A stretch of 64,000 nucleotides of DNA from assembly GCA_963775625.1 (NCBI GenBank), contig CAVZJM010000005.1:1-64000 (forward strand), read 5' to 3'. Shown here in pieces: positions 15,955-23,889 of the stretch. Under the pieces are notes generated by a model that saw nothing but the letters and a program-made list of their open reading frames with translations, did no database searches and had not been told where the DNA came from. Made by a program: the position numbers and the translations under genes. Source of the stretch: JAIBJN01 sp963775625 (GTDB lineage: Bacteria > Actinomycetota > Thermoleophilia > Gaiellales > Gaiellaceae). Each line of letters begins with the position of its first letter. Position 1 is the stretch's first letter.

Positions 15955-17985
15955 ATGCCTGCCTTCACACCCGCACGAATCGTCGCCCTTGCGCTTATTG
16001 CGCTGACGATCCTGGGTCTCGGCTACCTCCGCTTCGGGCCCGACGACGACCCGGTTTCGATCCCCGCCGGAGCGCAGGCCGGCGACCTGATCCTCGAGAA
16101 CTGTGAGTATGCGACCGAGGCCGGCAGCTACGCCGCCGATTGCGGGACCCTCGTCGTCCCCGAGAACCGAGCCGACCCGGACTCGCGGCTGATCGCGCTG
16201 CCCGTGACCCGCATCAAGGCCAGGTCGGACCACCCGGCCGAGCCGATCTTCCGCCTCCAAGGCGGCCCTGGTATCAGCAACATGGAGTTCCCCCAAGCGA
16301 GCCGCTTCGCGGACGACCACGACGTCGTCCTCGTCGGCTATCGGGGCGTGGACGGCTCCGTCCGGCTCGACTGCCCGGAGGTCGTCTCAGCACTCAAGCA
16401 CTCGACCGACGTCCTCGGCGAGACGTTCTTCCGTTCGTACGGCGACGCGTTCCGCGCTTGCGCCGACCGACTCACTGACGACGGTGTCGACCTCGCGGGT
16501 TACGGCCTGCCGCAGCAGGTCGAGGACCTCGAGGCCACGCGCGAGGCGCTCGGCTACGACCGCGTCGACCTCGTCAGCGAGAGCGTGGGGACCCGCACCG
16601 CGATGATCTATTCCTGGGAGCATCCCGAGAGCATCCACCGCTCTGTGATGATCGCGGTCAACCCGCCCGGGCACTTCCTCTGGGACGGACCGACCATCGA
16701 CGAGCAGATCGCCCGCTACGCCAAGCTCTGCTCGCAAGACGAGAGCTGCAGCACGCGGACGGACGACCTCGCCGCGACGATGAAGCAGACGGCCGCCGAC
16801 ATCCCCGACCGCTGGTTCTTCCTGCCGATCAAGGACGGCAACGTCCGCGTCGCCTCCTTCTTCGGGCTCATGGAGACGACCTCGGAGAGTGCGCCACTTT
16901 CCGCTCCAATGACGCTGGGCTCGTGGCTCGCAGCCGCCGACGGCGACGCGAGCGGTTTCTGGTTCCAGTCGCTCCTCGCCGATCTCGCGTTCCCCGAGGC
17001 GTTCGTCTGGGGGCAGATGGCCGCCGTCGGGAGGCTCGACGCGCGAGCCGCGACAGACACATTCTCCTCCGGCAGCCTGACGCCCGAATCGAACCTGGGC
17101 GATGCGACGACGGCGTGGACCTGGGGCGGCGGCCGGCTGGTCGATTCCTGGCCAGCGGCGGTGGCCGAGGACGACTACCGCACGGTCCGCACGTCGGACA
17201 TCGAGACCCTTCTGATCGGCGGGGAGGTCGACTTTGCGGCGCCGCCGCAGGGGGCGACGGAGGAGCTCCTTCCCAATCTGCCGAACGGCCGCCAGGTCGT
17301 GCTGCCCGGCTTCGGCCATTCGACGAGCTTCTTTGCGGACCAGCCGGAGGCGGGGACACACCTGATCAACACGTACCTCGCCAGCGGCGAGGTCGACGAC
17401 TCGCTCTACGAGCCGCAGGCCGTCGACTTCACGCCCGAGGTCACGCAGACGGCACTCGGGAAGGGCGTCGGCGGTGCGCTCGTCGGCTTCGCCCTCCTCA
17501 CGGTGCTGTCACTGCTCTGGATGGCCGTCCGCGTCCGCAGGAAAGGCGGATTCGGCGGCAAGGCCGGCGCGGTCCTGCGGTCGGTCTATCCCCTCGTCCT
17601 GGGGCTCGGCGGGTGGTTCGCCGGCGTCCTGATCGTGGTCACGGCGATGCCGGGCACTCCGCTCGACGACGAGCTGCTCGCGATCCTCTCGATCGGCGTG
17701 CCGATCGCACTCGGCATCTACCTCGCGTGGGTGAACCGCGACTGGGCGGCCAGGATCAAGGCCATCGGCTTCGCGGCCTCCCTGGGCGGTGCGTTGGTCG
17801 TCGGCTGGCTCGGGTTCCAGGTGACGGAGGGGCTCCTCGCCCTTATCACCACGATCCTCGGGGCGACCGTCGGCGCAAACCTGATCCTGCTCGTCCTCGA
17901 CATCGCGTGGGATCGGCAGGCTCGCGATCGCTTCGCCGAGGCCGACGCGAAGGAGCCGCTCGAGGCGCATCCCTCGATCGGTTGA
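15955..17985 (+). CDS. Membrane-anchored alpha/beta hydrolase
   Basis: 676 residues. N-terminal signal/anchor helix (7-24), then a tripeptidyl-peptidase/proline-iminopeptidase type alpha/beta hydrolase (about 40-480). Oxyanion segment FRLQGGPGIS, nucleophile elbow VSESVGTRTAMIYSW (Gly of GxSxG replaced by Ser), acid GGEVDFAAPP, His GFGHSTSFF. The C-terminal 160 residues form about four membrane helices (VGFALLTVLSLLWM, VYPLVLGLGGWFAGVLIVV and others). The start at 15955 has AAAGGAA seven bases upstream. Follows the MMPL exporter and is followed by its own terminator, so it is likely co-regulated with the exporter. Substrate unknown. Confidence 0.82.
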   Translation: MPAFTPARIVALALIALTILGLGYLRFGPDDDPVSIPAGAQAGDLILENCEYATEAGSYAADCGTLVVPENRADPDSRLIALPVTRIKARSDHPAEPIFRLQGGPGISNMEFPQASRFADDHDVVLVGYRGVDGSVRLDCPEVVSALKHSTDVLGETFFRSYGDAFRACADRLTDDGVDLAGYGLPQQVEDLEATREALGYDRVDLVSESVGTRTAMIYSWEHPESIHRSVMIAVNPPGHFLWDGPTIDEQIARYAKLCSQDESCSTRTDDLAATMKQTAADIPDRWFFLPIKDGNVRVASFFGLMETTSESAPLSAPMTLGSWLAAADGDASGFWFQSLLADLAFPEAFVWGQMAAVGRLDARAATDTFSSGSLTPESNLGDATTAWTWGGGRLVDSWPAAVAEDDYRTVRTSDIETLLIGGEVDFAAPPQGATEELLPNLPNGRQVVLPGFGHSTSFFADQPEAGTHLINTYLASGEVDDSLYEPQAVDFTPEVTQTALGKGVGGALVGFALLTVLSLLWMAVRVRRKGGFGGKAGAVLRSVYPLVLGLGGWFAGVLIVVTAMPGTPLDDELLAILSIGVPIALGIYLAWVNRDWAARIKAIGFAASLGGALVVGWLGFQVTEGLLALITTILGATVGANLILLVLDIAWDRQARDRFAEADAKEPLEAHPSIG

Positions 17986-17998
17986 GAAGCACCGCACA

Positions 17999-18040
17999 CC
18001 AGGTCCTGCGGGCCTTCGGGCTCGCAGGACCTGGCTTTCT
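17999..18040 (+). terminator. Terminator of the MMPL-hydrolase transcript
   Basis: 16-bp stem with one G-T pair: CCAGGTCCTGCGGGCC (17999-18014), TTCG loop, partner 18019-18034, then CTTTCT. Lies between convergent genes and can work both ways. Confidence 0.85.
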
Positions 18041-18798
18041 AGAGCCCGCTGCCGCTCAGGTACGCGTCGAGGAGAGCGTCCCCGAAGAAGAGCGCGATCA
18101 CGGCGCCGAAGGCGAGGAACGGGCCGAAGGGGATCGCCATCTTGCGGGCGGCGGAGCCGTGCCGGACGACGAGCACGACGGCCGGCACGAGCGCCGCGAG
18201 CATGCCGATCATGAGCGCGACCAGCACGAGCTTGCCGAGCATGGCGCCGAGCAGGAGGCAGAGCTTGACGTCCCCCATCCCCATCCCCTTCGGGATAGGC
18301 GAGGAGGGCCGCGAAGAGGAAGAGGGCCGCGCCGAGCGGCGCCAGGATCCACTCGAGCCACTGGCCGGGGTGGAGGGCGAGCTGCGCCGCGAGGACGATT
18401 GCGGCCGAGGGCAGGACGATCTTGTCCGGGAGGATGTGCCGCTCGAAGTCGATGGCGGAGAGGACGACGAGCGTGGCGCAGAAGAAGGACGCCAGGAACG
18501 CCTCGGCGGTCAGGCCGAAGGAGAGGAAGCAGGCGGCGACGAGGAGCGCCGTGAGGAGCTCGACGGCCAGGTAGCGGAGCCCGATGCGCTCGCCGCAGGC
18601 CCGGCAGCGGCCGCGGAGGAGCAGGTACGAGACGACGGGGACGTTGTCGCGCCACGCGATCTGGGCTCCGCACGAGCCGCAGGCAGACGGGGGACGGACG
18701 AGCGAGCGGCCCTCCGGGAGCCGCGCGGCGACGACGTTCAGGAAGCTTCCGAGGGCGAGGGCGGGCGGAAGGACGACGAAGGCCAGGGCGAGGTTCAT
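18039..18798 (-). CDS. pilD: Prepilin peptidase PilD (frame break)
   Basis: Bifunctional leader peptidase/N-methyltransferase for prepilins, about 252 residues when corrected. N-terminal LGSFLNVVAARLPEGRS, the tetracysteine zinc site (CGSC and CRAC around residues 40-75), then helices with the first catalytic Asp in LSAIDFERHILPDKIVLP. The second catalytic Asp is in the GMGMGDVKLCLLLGA motif, which is in the next frame. The two frames join by removing one base from the CCCC run at 18285-18288. Since both catalytic motifs and the C-terminal helices (ALVPAVVLVV, FLAFGAVIALFFGDAL) are intact, a sequencing indel is likelier than decay. Near-leaderless start at 18798. Confidence 0.88.
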
Positions 18799-18808
18799 CT
18801 CAGCACCG

Positions 18809-18836
18809 GTATCGGCGCGCGGCGCCGCAGCCTTGA
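18809..18836 (-). promoter_or_regulatory. Sigma-28/WhiG-type promoter of pilD
   Basis: Minus strand TCAA (18836-18833), exactly 16 bases, GCCGATAC (18816-18809). The predicted leader is about four bases. Confidence 0.6.
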
Positions 18837-18840
18837 AGGT

Positions 18841-20278
18841 CTACGAGACGGGCGGACGGGCGAGCTTGAGATCGCCGCTCGACGCGTCGTTGTAGCTCAC
18901 GACCGGCAGCCCGTCCGCGCCGAGCGCGATCGACGTGTGACGGCCGACGTTGCCGGGCGTGTCCAGAGCGGCGGCCTGGTTTCCGGAGGTGCAGGCGGCG
19001 TTGCCGCAGTGGAGGACCTTGAGATCGTTCGTCGCTCCGTCGAAGTAGCTGACCACCGGGAAGCCGTCCGCGCCGATGGCGATCGACGTGTCGTAGCCGA
19101 GCGGATCGGCCGACGTGTCGACGGGCGTGGTGACGTTGCCCGCGACACAGGAGGCATCGCCGCAGTGGAGGACCTTGAGGTCGCCGGTAGTCCCGTCGCG
19201 ATAGCTCACAACCGGGAGCCCGTCGGTCCCGATCGCCAGGGAGCTGAAGTCGCCCACCCAGCCGTCCGCTGTCGACGGTGGTCGTGCTCCCGGAGCTGCA
19301 GGCGGCGTTCGCGCAGTGGAAGATCAAGAGGTTGCCGTCGTCGAGGTCGAAGTAGCTGATCACCGGGAGGTCGTCGGCGCCCACGGCGATCGAGGTGTCG
19401 GTGTCCGCCCCCACGGGGCCGGGGTCGGCCACGTTGATCGAGTTCCCGGAGGTGCAGGCGGCGTTGCCGCAATGGAGGACCTTGAGGTCGCCGTTCGTGA
19501 CGTCGGCGTAGCTCACCACCGGCAGGCCGTCGGCGCCGATCGCCAGCGACGTGTCGGATCCGACGTTCGCGGGGCCGGTGTCGACGGACGTCACCTGGTT
19601 CCCCGACGTGCACGCGATGGTGCCGCAGTGCAGGACCTTCAGGTCGAAGTTCGTCACGTCCTTGTAGCTCACGACCGGCAGGCCGTCCGCGCCGATCGCG
19701 AGGGAGGTGTCCGTGCCGACGCCTCCGGGGCTGTCGACGGTGGTGGCCTGGTTCCCGGCCGTGCACGCCTCGTTCCCGCAGTGAAGGATCTTCAGATCGG
19801 CGCTCAGGTCACCGCTCGTCGCGTCCCGGTAGCTCATCACCGGAAGCCCGTCGACTCCGATCGCGACGGACGTGTGGTCGCCCACGACGCCGGCCGAGTC
19901 CAGCGTGACGACGAGCGGCGCGCCGCACACCTCGGCCGGGAAGGAGCGCGGGCTCGCGCTCGCCCGGGAGCAGTAGGCCTGGAGCCCGCTCTCGCCGGTC
20001 TCGCCCTTGAGCGCGAAGAGCGCGTCGGCCGCCGAGGTCGTGTAGTAGCGGCCGTCGGAGTCGGCCTTGGTGTAGTAGCGGGCGTCCGAGGCGGCCTTCT
20101 TGTAGTAGCGGGCGTCCGACTGCTTCTTCGTGTAGAAGAGCTTCACTGCCATGGGCTTCATGTGCTTGGCCCAGAGGTGGTTCACGCTCGTGCTGACATG
20201 CCCGCCCGCCGGAGTCGCGAGCATCGCCACGAGCACCAGTCCCAGGCAGAGGAGCGCGACGCCACGCCGGGTGCGCAT
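18841..20278 (-). CDS. Secreted repeat protein, probable beta-propeller (frame break)
   Basis: About 478 residues after correction. Signal peptide (1-26, ALLCLGLVLVAMLATPAGG), then a stalk with four SDxRYY-type repeats (about 48-85), as in trimeric fibre-like stalks. The remainder is at least seven tandem repeats of about 50 residues with the pattern IGADGLPVVSY, then DLKVLHCGN, ACTSGN, suggesting a propeller or a repetitive surface domain with paired cysteines per repeat. One base too many near 19262-19270 breaks the frame between repeats five and six; the second frame continues the repeat perfectly (GDFSSLAIGTDGLPVVSY). It may be a pilus-associated adhesin given its neighbours. No enzyme motif seen. 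Confidence 0.72.
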
Positions 20279-20289
20279 GATGTTCCCTA

Positions 20290-20451
20290 ATGCCCCGTCA
20301 GGTAATGCCGCCTAGCTTCTGCGTCGTGAGCACCAAGCATGAGTCCGCACTCGGCCGCGGCCAAGGCTGGATGCCTTGGCAAGGTCGAGGGTGGGCTCAG
20401 GCGCCGCGTGATCGCGGGGCAGAAGCAGGCATGTATTGCCTGATGGGGCAT
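20290..20451. repeat. Structured element bounded by 17-bp inverted repeats
   Basis: ATGCCCCGTCAGGTAAT (20290-20306) pairs with 20435-20451, 15 of 17 Watson-Crick and two G-T. Inside lie further hairpins, including CCAAGGC-TGGAT-GCCTTGG and CCGCG-TGAT-CGCGG. It fills the gap between the PilX-like gene (its stop is in the right arm) and the repeat-protein gene, so as RNA it would be the leader of the latter. It could be a folded RNA or a small insertion with terminal inverted repeats. Confidence 0.55.
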
Positions 20452-22385
20452 CAGCCGGACTGCAGGCCGGCCACGACGACGAAGTCGCCGGCCGTCTCGG
20501 GGTCGGAGTACATCTGCCCCTCGACGAGCGAGCCGAGCGGCGGCCAGTCGTAGTACGTCGGCCAGCCGTTCGACTCCGAGGGGAGCACGATCCGGTTGCA
20601 GACGATCGGGCCGCTCGTGTGGAAGTTCTCGTGCACGGTGCAGTCGCCGTTGGCGTAGATGAGGCCCTGGAAGCCTGACGGCTCCGTGGGACCCTGGGTC
20701 GCGCCCTGGTCGTACTCGGCGTCGCCGCCGGCCAGGACGATCATCATGTTCTGGGTCGGGTCCCAGTTCTCCATGCCGGTGTCGATGCAGGACGACGTCC
20801 CGGAACCGCCAGCGCAGACGATCTCGTCGAACTCGAGGTCGTCGGTGGCGTAGATGATGCCGCGGCCCTGGTAGTGGGCAACCGAGCCGTCGTCGTCGAA
20901 GCGGAAGTCGCCGTCGATGTAGATCGTGCCCTTGATCTTGAGCACGTGCGTCACGTGGTTCCAGGAGAGCTCGCCGACGAGGTTTCCGAGCGAGTCGTGC
21001 ACCTGGCACGTGTAGCTCGAGCTGATCGGCGTCACCTCGGCCGAGCCTGGAACGCTGTTGTCGAGGACGGAGTTGGTGTCGAACCCGCCGGGGAAGCTGC
21101 CGGTGGTGCAGTTGTGCTTCGGCCCGGGCTTGGCGTTCTCGTACCAGTAGGCGAGGTCGACCGCGGGCTTCGACAGGTTCTGCGGCGCCGTGCCGATCGC
21201 GTTCGCCCAGACCTTGTCCACGGAAGAACACGGCGAGTGTGGCGTCTGGGCGTTGTACTGGCACGTGCCGGCGACCTGGGCGCTGGCGAGGGGCGTGCCT
21301 GCGGTGCCGATCGTGGTCGTCGGCGGCGGGTTGTAGTAGACCCTGATGGTGACGTGGTCGACCGAGGCGGTGCGCGACGAGGCGGTCAGGTTCAGCGCCT
21401 TGAGGCGGAGCCCGAAGTTCGACGCCTCGACCTGCGCCTCGGTCCACGTCGTGCCCCAGAGGTCGGTGCCGGAACCGTAGGTCCGGGTCGAGTCGGAGGT
21501 CGTCCAGTCGGTCGTGGACGCCTTGTCGCTTCCGGAGGGTGCGCCCGCCTTCAGGAGGTAGACGTCGTAGTCCTCGATGGAGTTGGAGTTGCTCGCCATC
21601 CGCTCGATGGTGGCCTCGATGCCCACGACCGTGGAGCCCGTGGGCAGGTTGACGCCGAAGCCCGTGACGTCGAGGTTCGCGCTCTGGGCGCTTGCGCCCA
21701 GCGTCGCCGTCGCGCGCACGTTGTTGCTCGAGTAGACGTTCGACGAGGTCGTCCAGCCGGTCGCCGCGCTCGGGTTGCGTAGCGCCGACGTGCCCGCCGG
21801 GGTCATCGTCACGTCGTCTCCGACCTCGACGGTCGTGTTCGCCCCCGAGATCGTGGCGCTTCCGACCAGACAGAGGTCGCCGCGCGTCGCGATCGGCATC
21901 GTGATGTTCACGTCCTGGATCGTCAGACAGCTCGTCGTCGAGTCCGCGTACCACCGGTTCCACGCGGCGACGTTGGCGCCGCTGTTCAGGCCGTAGACCT
22001 GCGCGCTGCGGGTGAGCGTGCGCGTGATGTCTGCGGCCCCGGCCGGGTTGTCCACGGTGCCGGTGGAGGTGATCGTCCACGTCTCGCCGGAGAGCGTCCC
22101 CGAGTAGGTGACGCTCCCACCCTCGAGCTGGAGGGTCGTCGAGCCGAGGAGCGAGCCCGTGAGCGGGCTCAGGGAGCTGTTGAGGACCGAGAAGGCCTGC
22201 GCGATCCCGGCCTCGGCAAGGGTGTAGGCGGTCTCACGGCCCTTGGACGCGCTGGCGCTCCTGGCGTTCGAGGTCGAGTAGTAGATGAGCGTCGCGCCGG
22301 TGAGCGAGAGCACGCCGAGGATGCCGATCGACATGATCAGCGTAATGCCCTCCTGGGCTCTGATGTGACGTCGGAAAAGCCGCAT
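20451..22385 (-). CDS. PilX-like pilus assembly protein
   Basis: 644 residues. The N terminus (MRLFRRHIRAQEGITLIMS) is a PilX-type prepilin-like leader, though with G/I instead of G/F, followed by the hydrophobic helix IGILGVLSLTGATLIYY. The conserved AYTLAEAGIAQAFSVL segment around residue 50 is the PilX helix. The rest is a large Thr/Ser-rich extracellular part with scattered cysteines and a jelly-roll-like stretch. Six bases after the preceding pseudopilin gene. Start taken at 22385 because the longer in-frame extension does not resemble a leader. Probably a minor pilin or tip component. Confidence 0.75.
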   Translation of the reverse strand: MRLFRRHIRAQEGITLIMSIGILGVLSLTGATLIYYSTSNARSASASKGRETAYTLAEAGIAQAFSVLNSSLSPLTGSLLGSTTLQLEGGSVTYSGTLSGETWTITSTGTVDNPAGAADITRTLTRSAQVYGLNSGANVAAWNRWYADSTTSCLTIQDVNITMPIATRGDLCLVGSATISGANTTVEVGDDVTMTPAGTSALRNPSAATGWTTSSNVYSSNNVRATATLGASAQSANLDVTGFGVNLPTGSTVVGIEATIERMASNSNSIEDYDVYLLKAGAPSGSDKASTTDWTTSDSTRTYGSGTDLWGTTWTEAQVEASNFGLRLKALNLTASSRTASVDHVTIRVYYNPPPTTTIGTAGTPLASAQVAGTCQYNAQTPHSPCSSVDKVWANAIGTAPQNLSKPAVDLAYWYENAKPGPKHNCTTGSFPGGFDTNSVLDNSVPGSAEVTPISSSYTCQVHDSLGNLVGELSWNHVTHVLKIKGTIYIDGDFRFDDDGSVAHYQGRGIIYATDDLEFDEIVCAGGSGTSSCIDTGMENWDPTQNMMIVLAGGDAEYDQGATQGPTEPSGFQGLIYANGDCTVHENFHTSGPIVCNRIVLPSESNGWPTYYDWPPLGSLVEGQMYSDPETAGDFVVVAGLQSG

Positions 22386-22390
22386 GGAAA

Positions 22391-22933
22391 CTAGGCGCGC
22401 GTGGTGTTCCTGAGGACAATGTCGGCAACAAGGCGCCACTTCTTCCATGCCTCGTTCGGGTAGACGTTCACCGGCATGTCAACGGTCAGGCGGCCGAGCG
22501 CCGTGGTCGAGGGCGCCGTGTAGGCGAAGACGTTCCCGGACGTGATGTAGTCAGCGATCGGGACGGCGGACCCGCTCCCCTTCTTGCGGCGCAGCTTGTA
22601 GCGGTTCGTCCCGGCGGAAGCGGTGTCGTAGACGACGGTGGTCTGCGTTCCCGCCGCGCTGGGGCAGCCCGGGGGCAGGGTGATCGTGACGGACGCTGCG
22701 CTCGTGAACGTCAACGAGCTCGCGCAGTGGATCTCGCGCCGCATCTGGTCGAAGGCGACCCGCGCGCTCAGCTGCGCCTGGAAGCGTCGGTTCGCGTCGA
22801 GCTCCGCCTTGGCGCCCGACACGAAGAGGGTCGTCAGCGTGGAGACGACGATCAGGAAGATGGTGAGGACGGCGAGGAGCTCGATGAGCGTGTAGCCGCC
22901 CCGGCCGCGGAGCGTCCTACCGATGCGCTTCAC
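22391..22933 (-). CDS. Pseudopilin (PilW/GspJ-like minor prepilin)
   Basis: 180 residues. Type IV prepilin leader with cleavage at GRGG/YTLIELLAVLTI, Glu5 present, then the hydrophobic helix FLIVVSTLTTLFVSGA. The remainder resembles PilW/GspJ minor pilins (RRFQAQLSARVAFDQMRREIHCASS, with RYKLRRKKGSGSAVPIADYI later). One pair of cysteines. Lies between the PASTA-protein gene (three bases) and the PilX-like gene, so the three are probably one transcript from 23844-23871. Processed by PilD. Confidence 0.85.
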   Translation of the reverse strand: MKRIGRTLRGRGGYTLIELLAVLTIFLIVVSTLTTLFVSGAKAELDANRRFQAQLSARVAFDQMRREIHCASSLTFTSAASVTITLPPGCPSAAGTQTTVVYDTASAGTNRYKLRRKKGSGSAVPIADYITSGNVFAYTAPSTTALGRLTVDMPVNVYPNEAWKKWRLVADIVLRNTTRA

Positions 22934-22936
22934 GGG

Positions 22937-23836
22937 TCAGCCTTTCTGGCTCTCGACCCAGGCGAGCATCCTGCGGGCGACCTGCTCGCTCTTGGCGCCG
23001 AAGCCGAATCGGACGGACAGGCTGCGGTCGACCTGAACGAGGGTGCGCAGTGCGTCGTCGCCGTTTCGCCAGCCGAAGCCGGCGCCGGTGACGATCCAGG
23101 CGTGCTGGTAGAGCCAGTGCCCCACGAACTTCTCCCCGGGCCGCGACGTGAGCGCGCTCACGCGGCGCTCGAGCTTCTTCGCGCGCCGCGGGAGCGGCAT
23201 CTCGTCGACGGGCTCGCCCGGCACGCCCGGAACGACGAAGTCCGGGGTGCGATAGTCGCTCTGCTTCGGCTTGGGGGCGGGCGCCGGAGCAGGGGCGGGG
23301 GGCGCTGCGGCCGTGGTCGTCGGCGCCGGTGCGGTCGTGGTCGGGGCCGGAGCGGTGGTCGCCGGCGGCGCAGGAGCGGTCTCGGCGGGAGGCTGCTCCG
23401 CGTGCCAGTCGCTCATGAGCACGATCGGCGTGCCGTCGTACGGGGACTTGTTCTCGGGCACGCCGCGCTCGGCGTACTCGTTGCTCCGCGAGAGGGTGAC
23501 GACGACGAGGGGGGCGCCGTTGTCGACGACCCGCGTGCCCGCGGCGGGCGACTGGGTCGCGACCGTGTTGGCGGCGTAGCCCTTCACCGGGCCCTCGACC
23601 TGCCAGGCGAACCCCTCGTCCTGAAGGATCCCCTTCGCGAAGACGTACGCCTGGGGCTTCACGTCGGGGACGACGAGGATCTCCGGCTGTGCGGGCTCGC
23701 CGGCGGCGGGGGCGGTCGTGGCGGTTTCCGAGCCCTGGGGGCCTCCGGCCGCGAGCGTCCAGCTGGCAGCCGCGAGCAGCCAGATCACCACGAGAGCGAT
23801 CAGGCGCGGGGCGAGCGTAGCCAGACGGGCCGCCAT
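22937..23836 (-). CDS. Exported protein with PASTA-like domain and Pro/Thr linker
   Basis: 299 residues. N-terminal signal/anchor (about 10-29, LIALVVIWLLAAASWTLAA). At about 50-115 there is a PASTA-like domain (ILVVPDVKPQAYVFAKGILQDEG, VATQSPAAGTRVVDNGAPLVV), the type that binds cell-wall muropeptides. A low-complexity Ala/Pro/Thr region (about 150-190) connects to a C-terminal helical region of unknown type (VGHWLYQHAWIVTGAGFGWRNG). First gene of a pilus transcript under a sigma-28-like promoter, so a wall-anchoring or pilus passage role is plausible. Start taken at 23836, one base after the predicted transcription start. Confidence 0.7.
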   Translation of the reverse strand: MAARLATLAPRLIALVVIWLLAAASWTLAAGGPQGSETATTAPAAGEPAQPEILVVPDVKPQAYVFAKGILQDEGFAWQVEGPVKGYAANTVATQSPAAGTRVVDNGAPLVVVTLSRSNEYAERGVPENKSPYDGTPIVLMSDWHAEQPPAETAPAPPATTAPAPTTTAPAPTTTAAAPPAPAPAPAPKPKQSDYRTPDFVVPGVPGEPVDEMPLPRRAKKLERRVSALTSRPGEKFVGHWLYQHAWIVTGAGFGWRNGDDALRTLVQVDRSLSVRFGFGAKSEQVARRMLAWVESQKG

Positions 23837-23843
23837 GCAGTCC

Positions 23844-23871
23844 CAATCGGCAGCCCAGGGCGAAAGATCAA
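23844..23871 (-). promoter_or_regulatory. Sigma-28/WhiG-type promoter of the PASTA-pseudopilin-PilX transcript
   Basis: Minus strand TTGA (23871-23868), 16 bases, GCCGATTG (23851-23844). The predicted transcription start is adjacent to the ATG at 23836. Confidence 0.5.
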
Positions 23872-23889
23872 GCCCCTTCGCGGTATGAA

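Noticed and set aside
18841..20278. Tandem DNA repeats as a CRISPR or satellite array
   Set aside because: The period is about 150 bases and codes for conserved 50-residue protein repeats; it is a gene.
20290..20451. Assignment of the structured element to a c-di-GMP (GEMM) riboswitch
   Set aside because: The conserved core bases and tetraloop receptor of GEMM are absent; only the hairpin content is suggestive.
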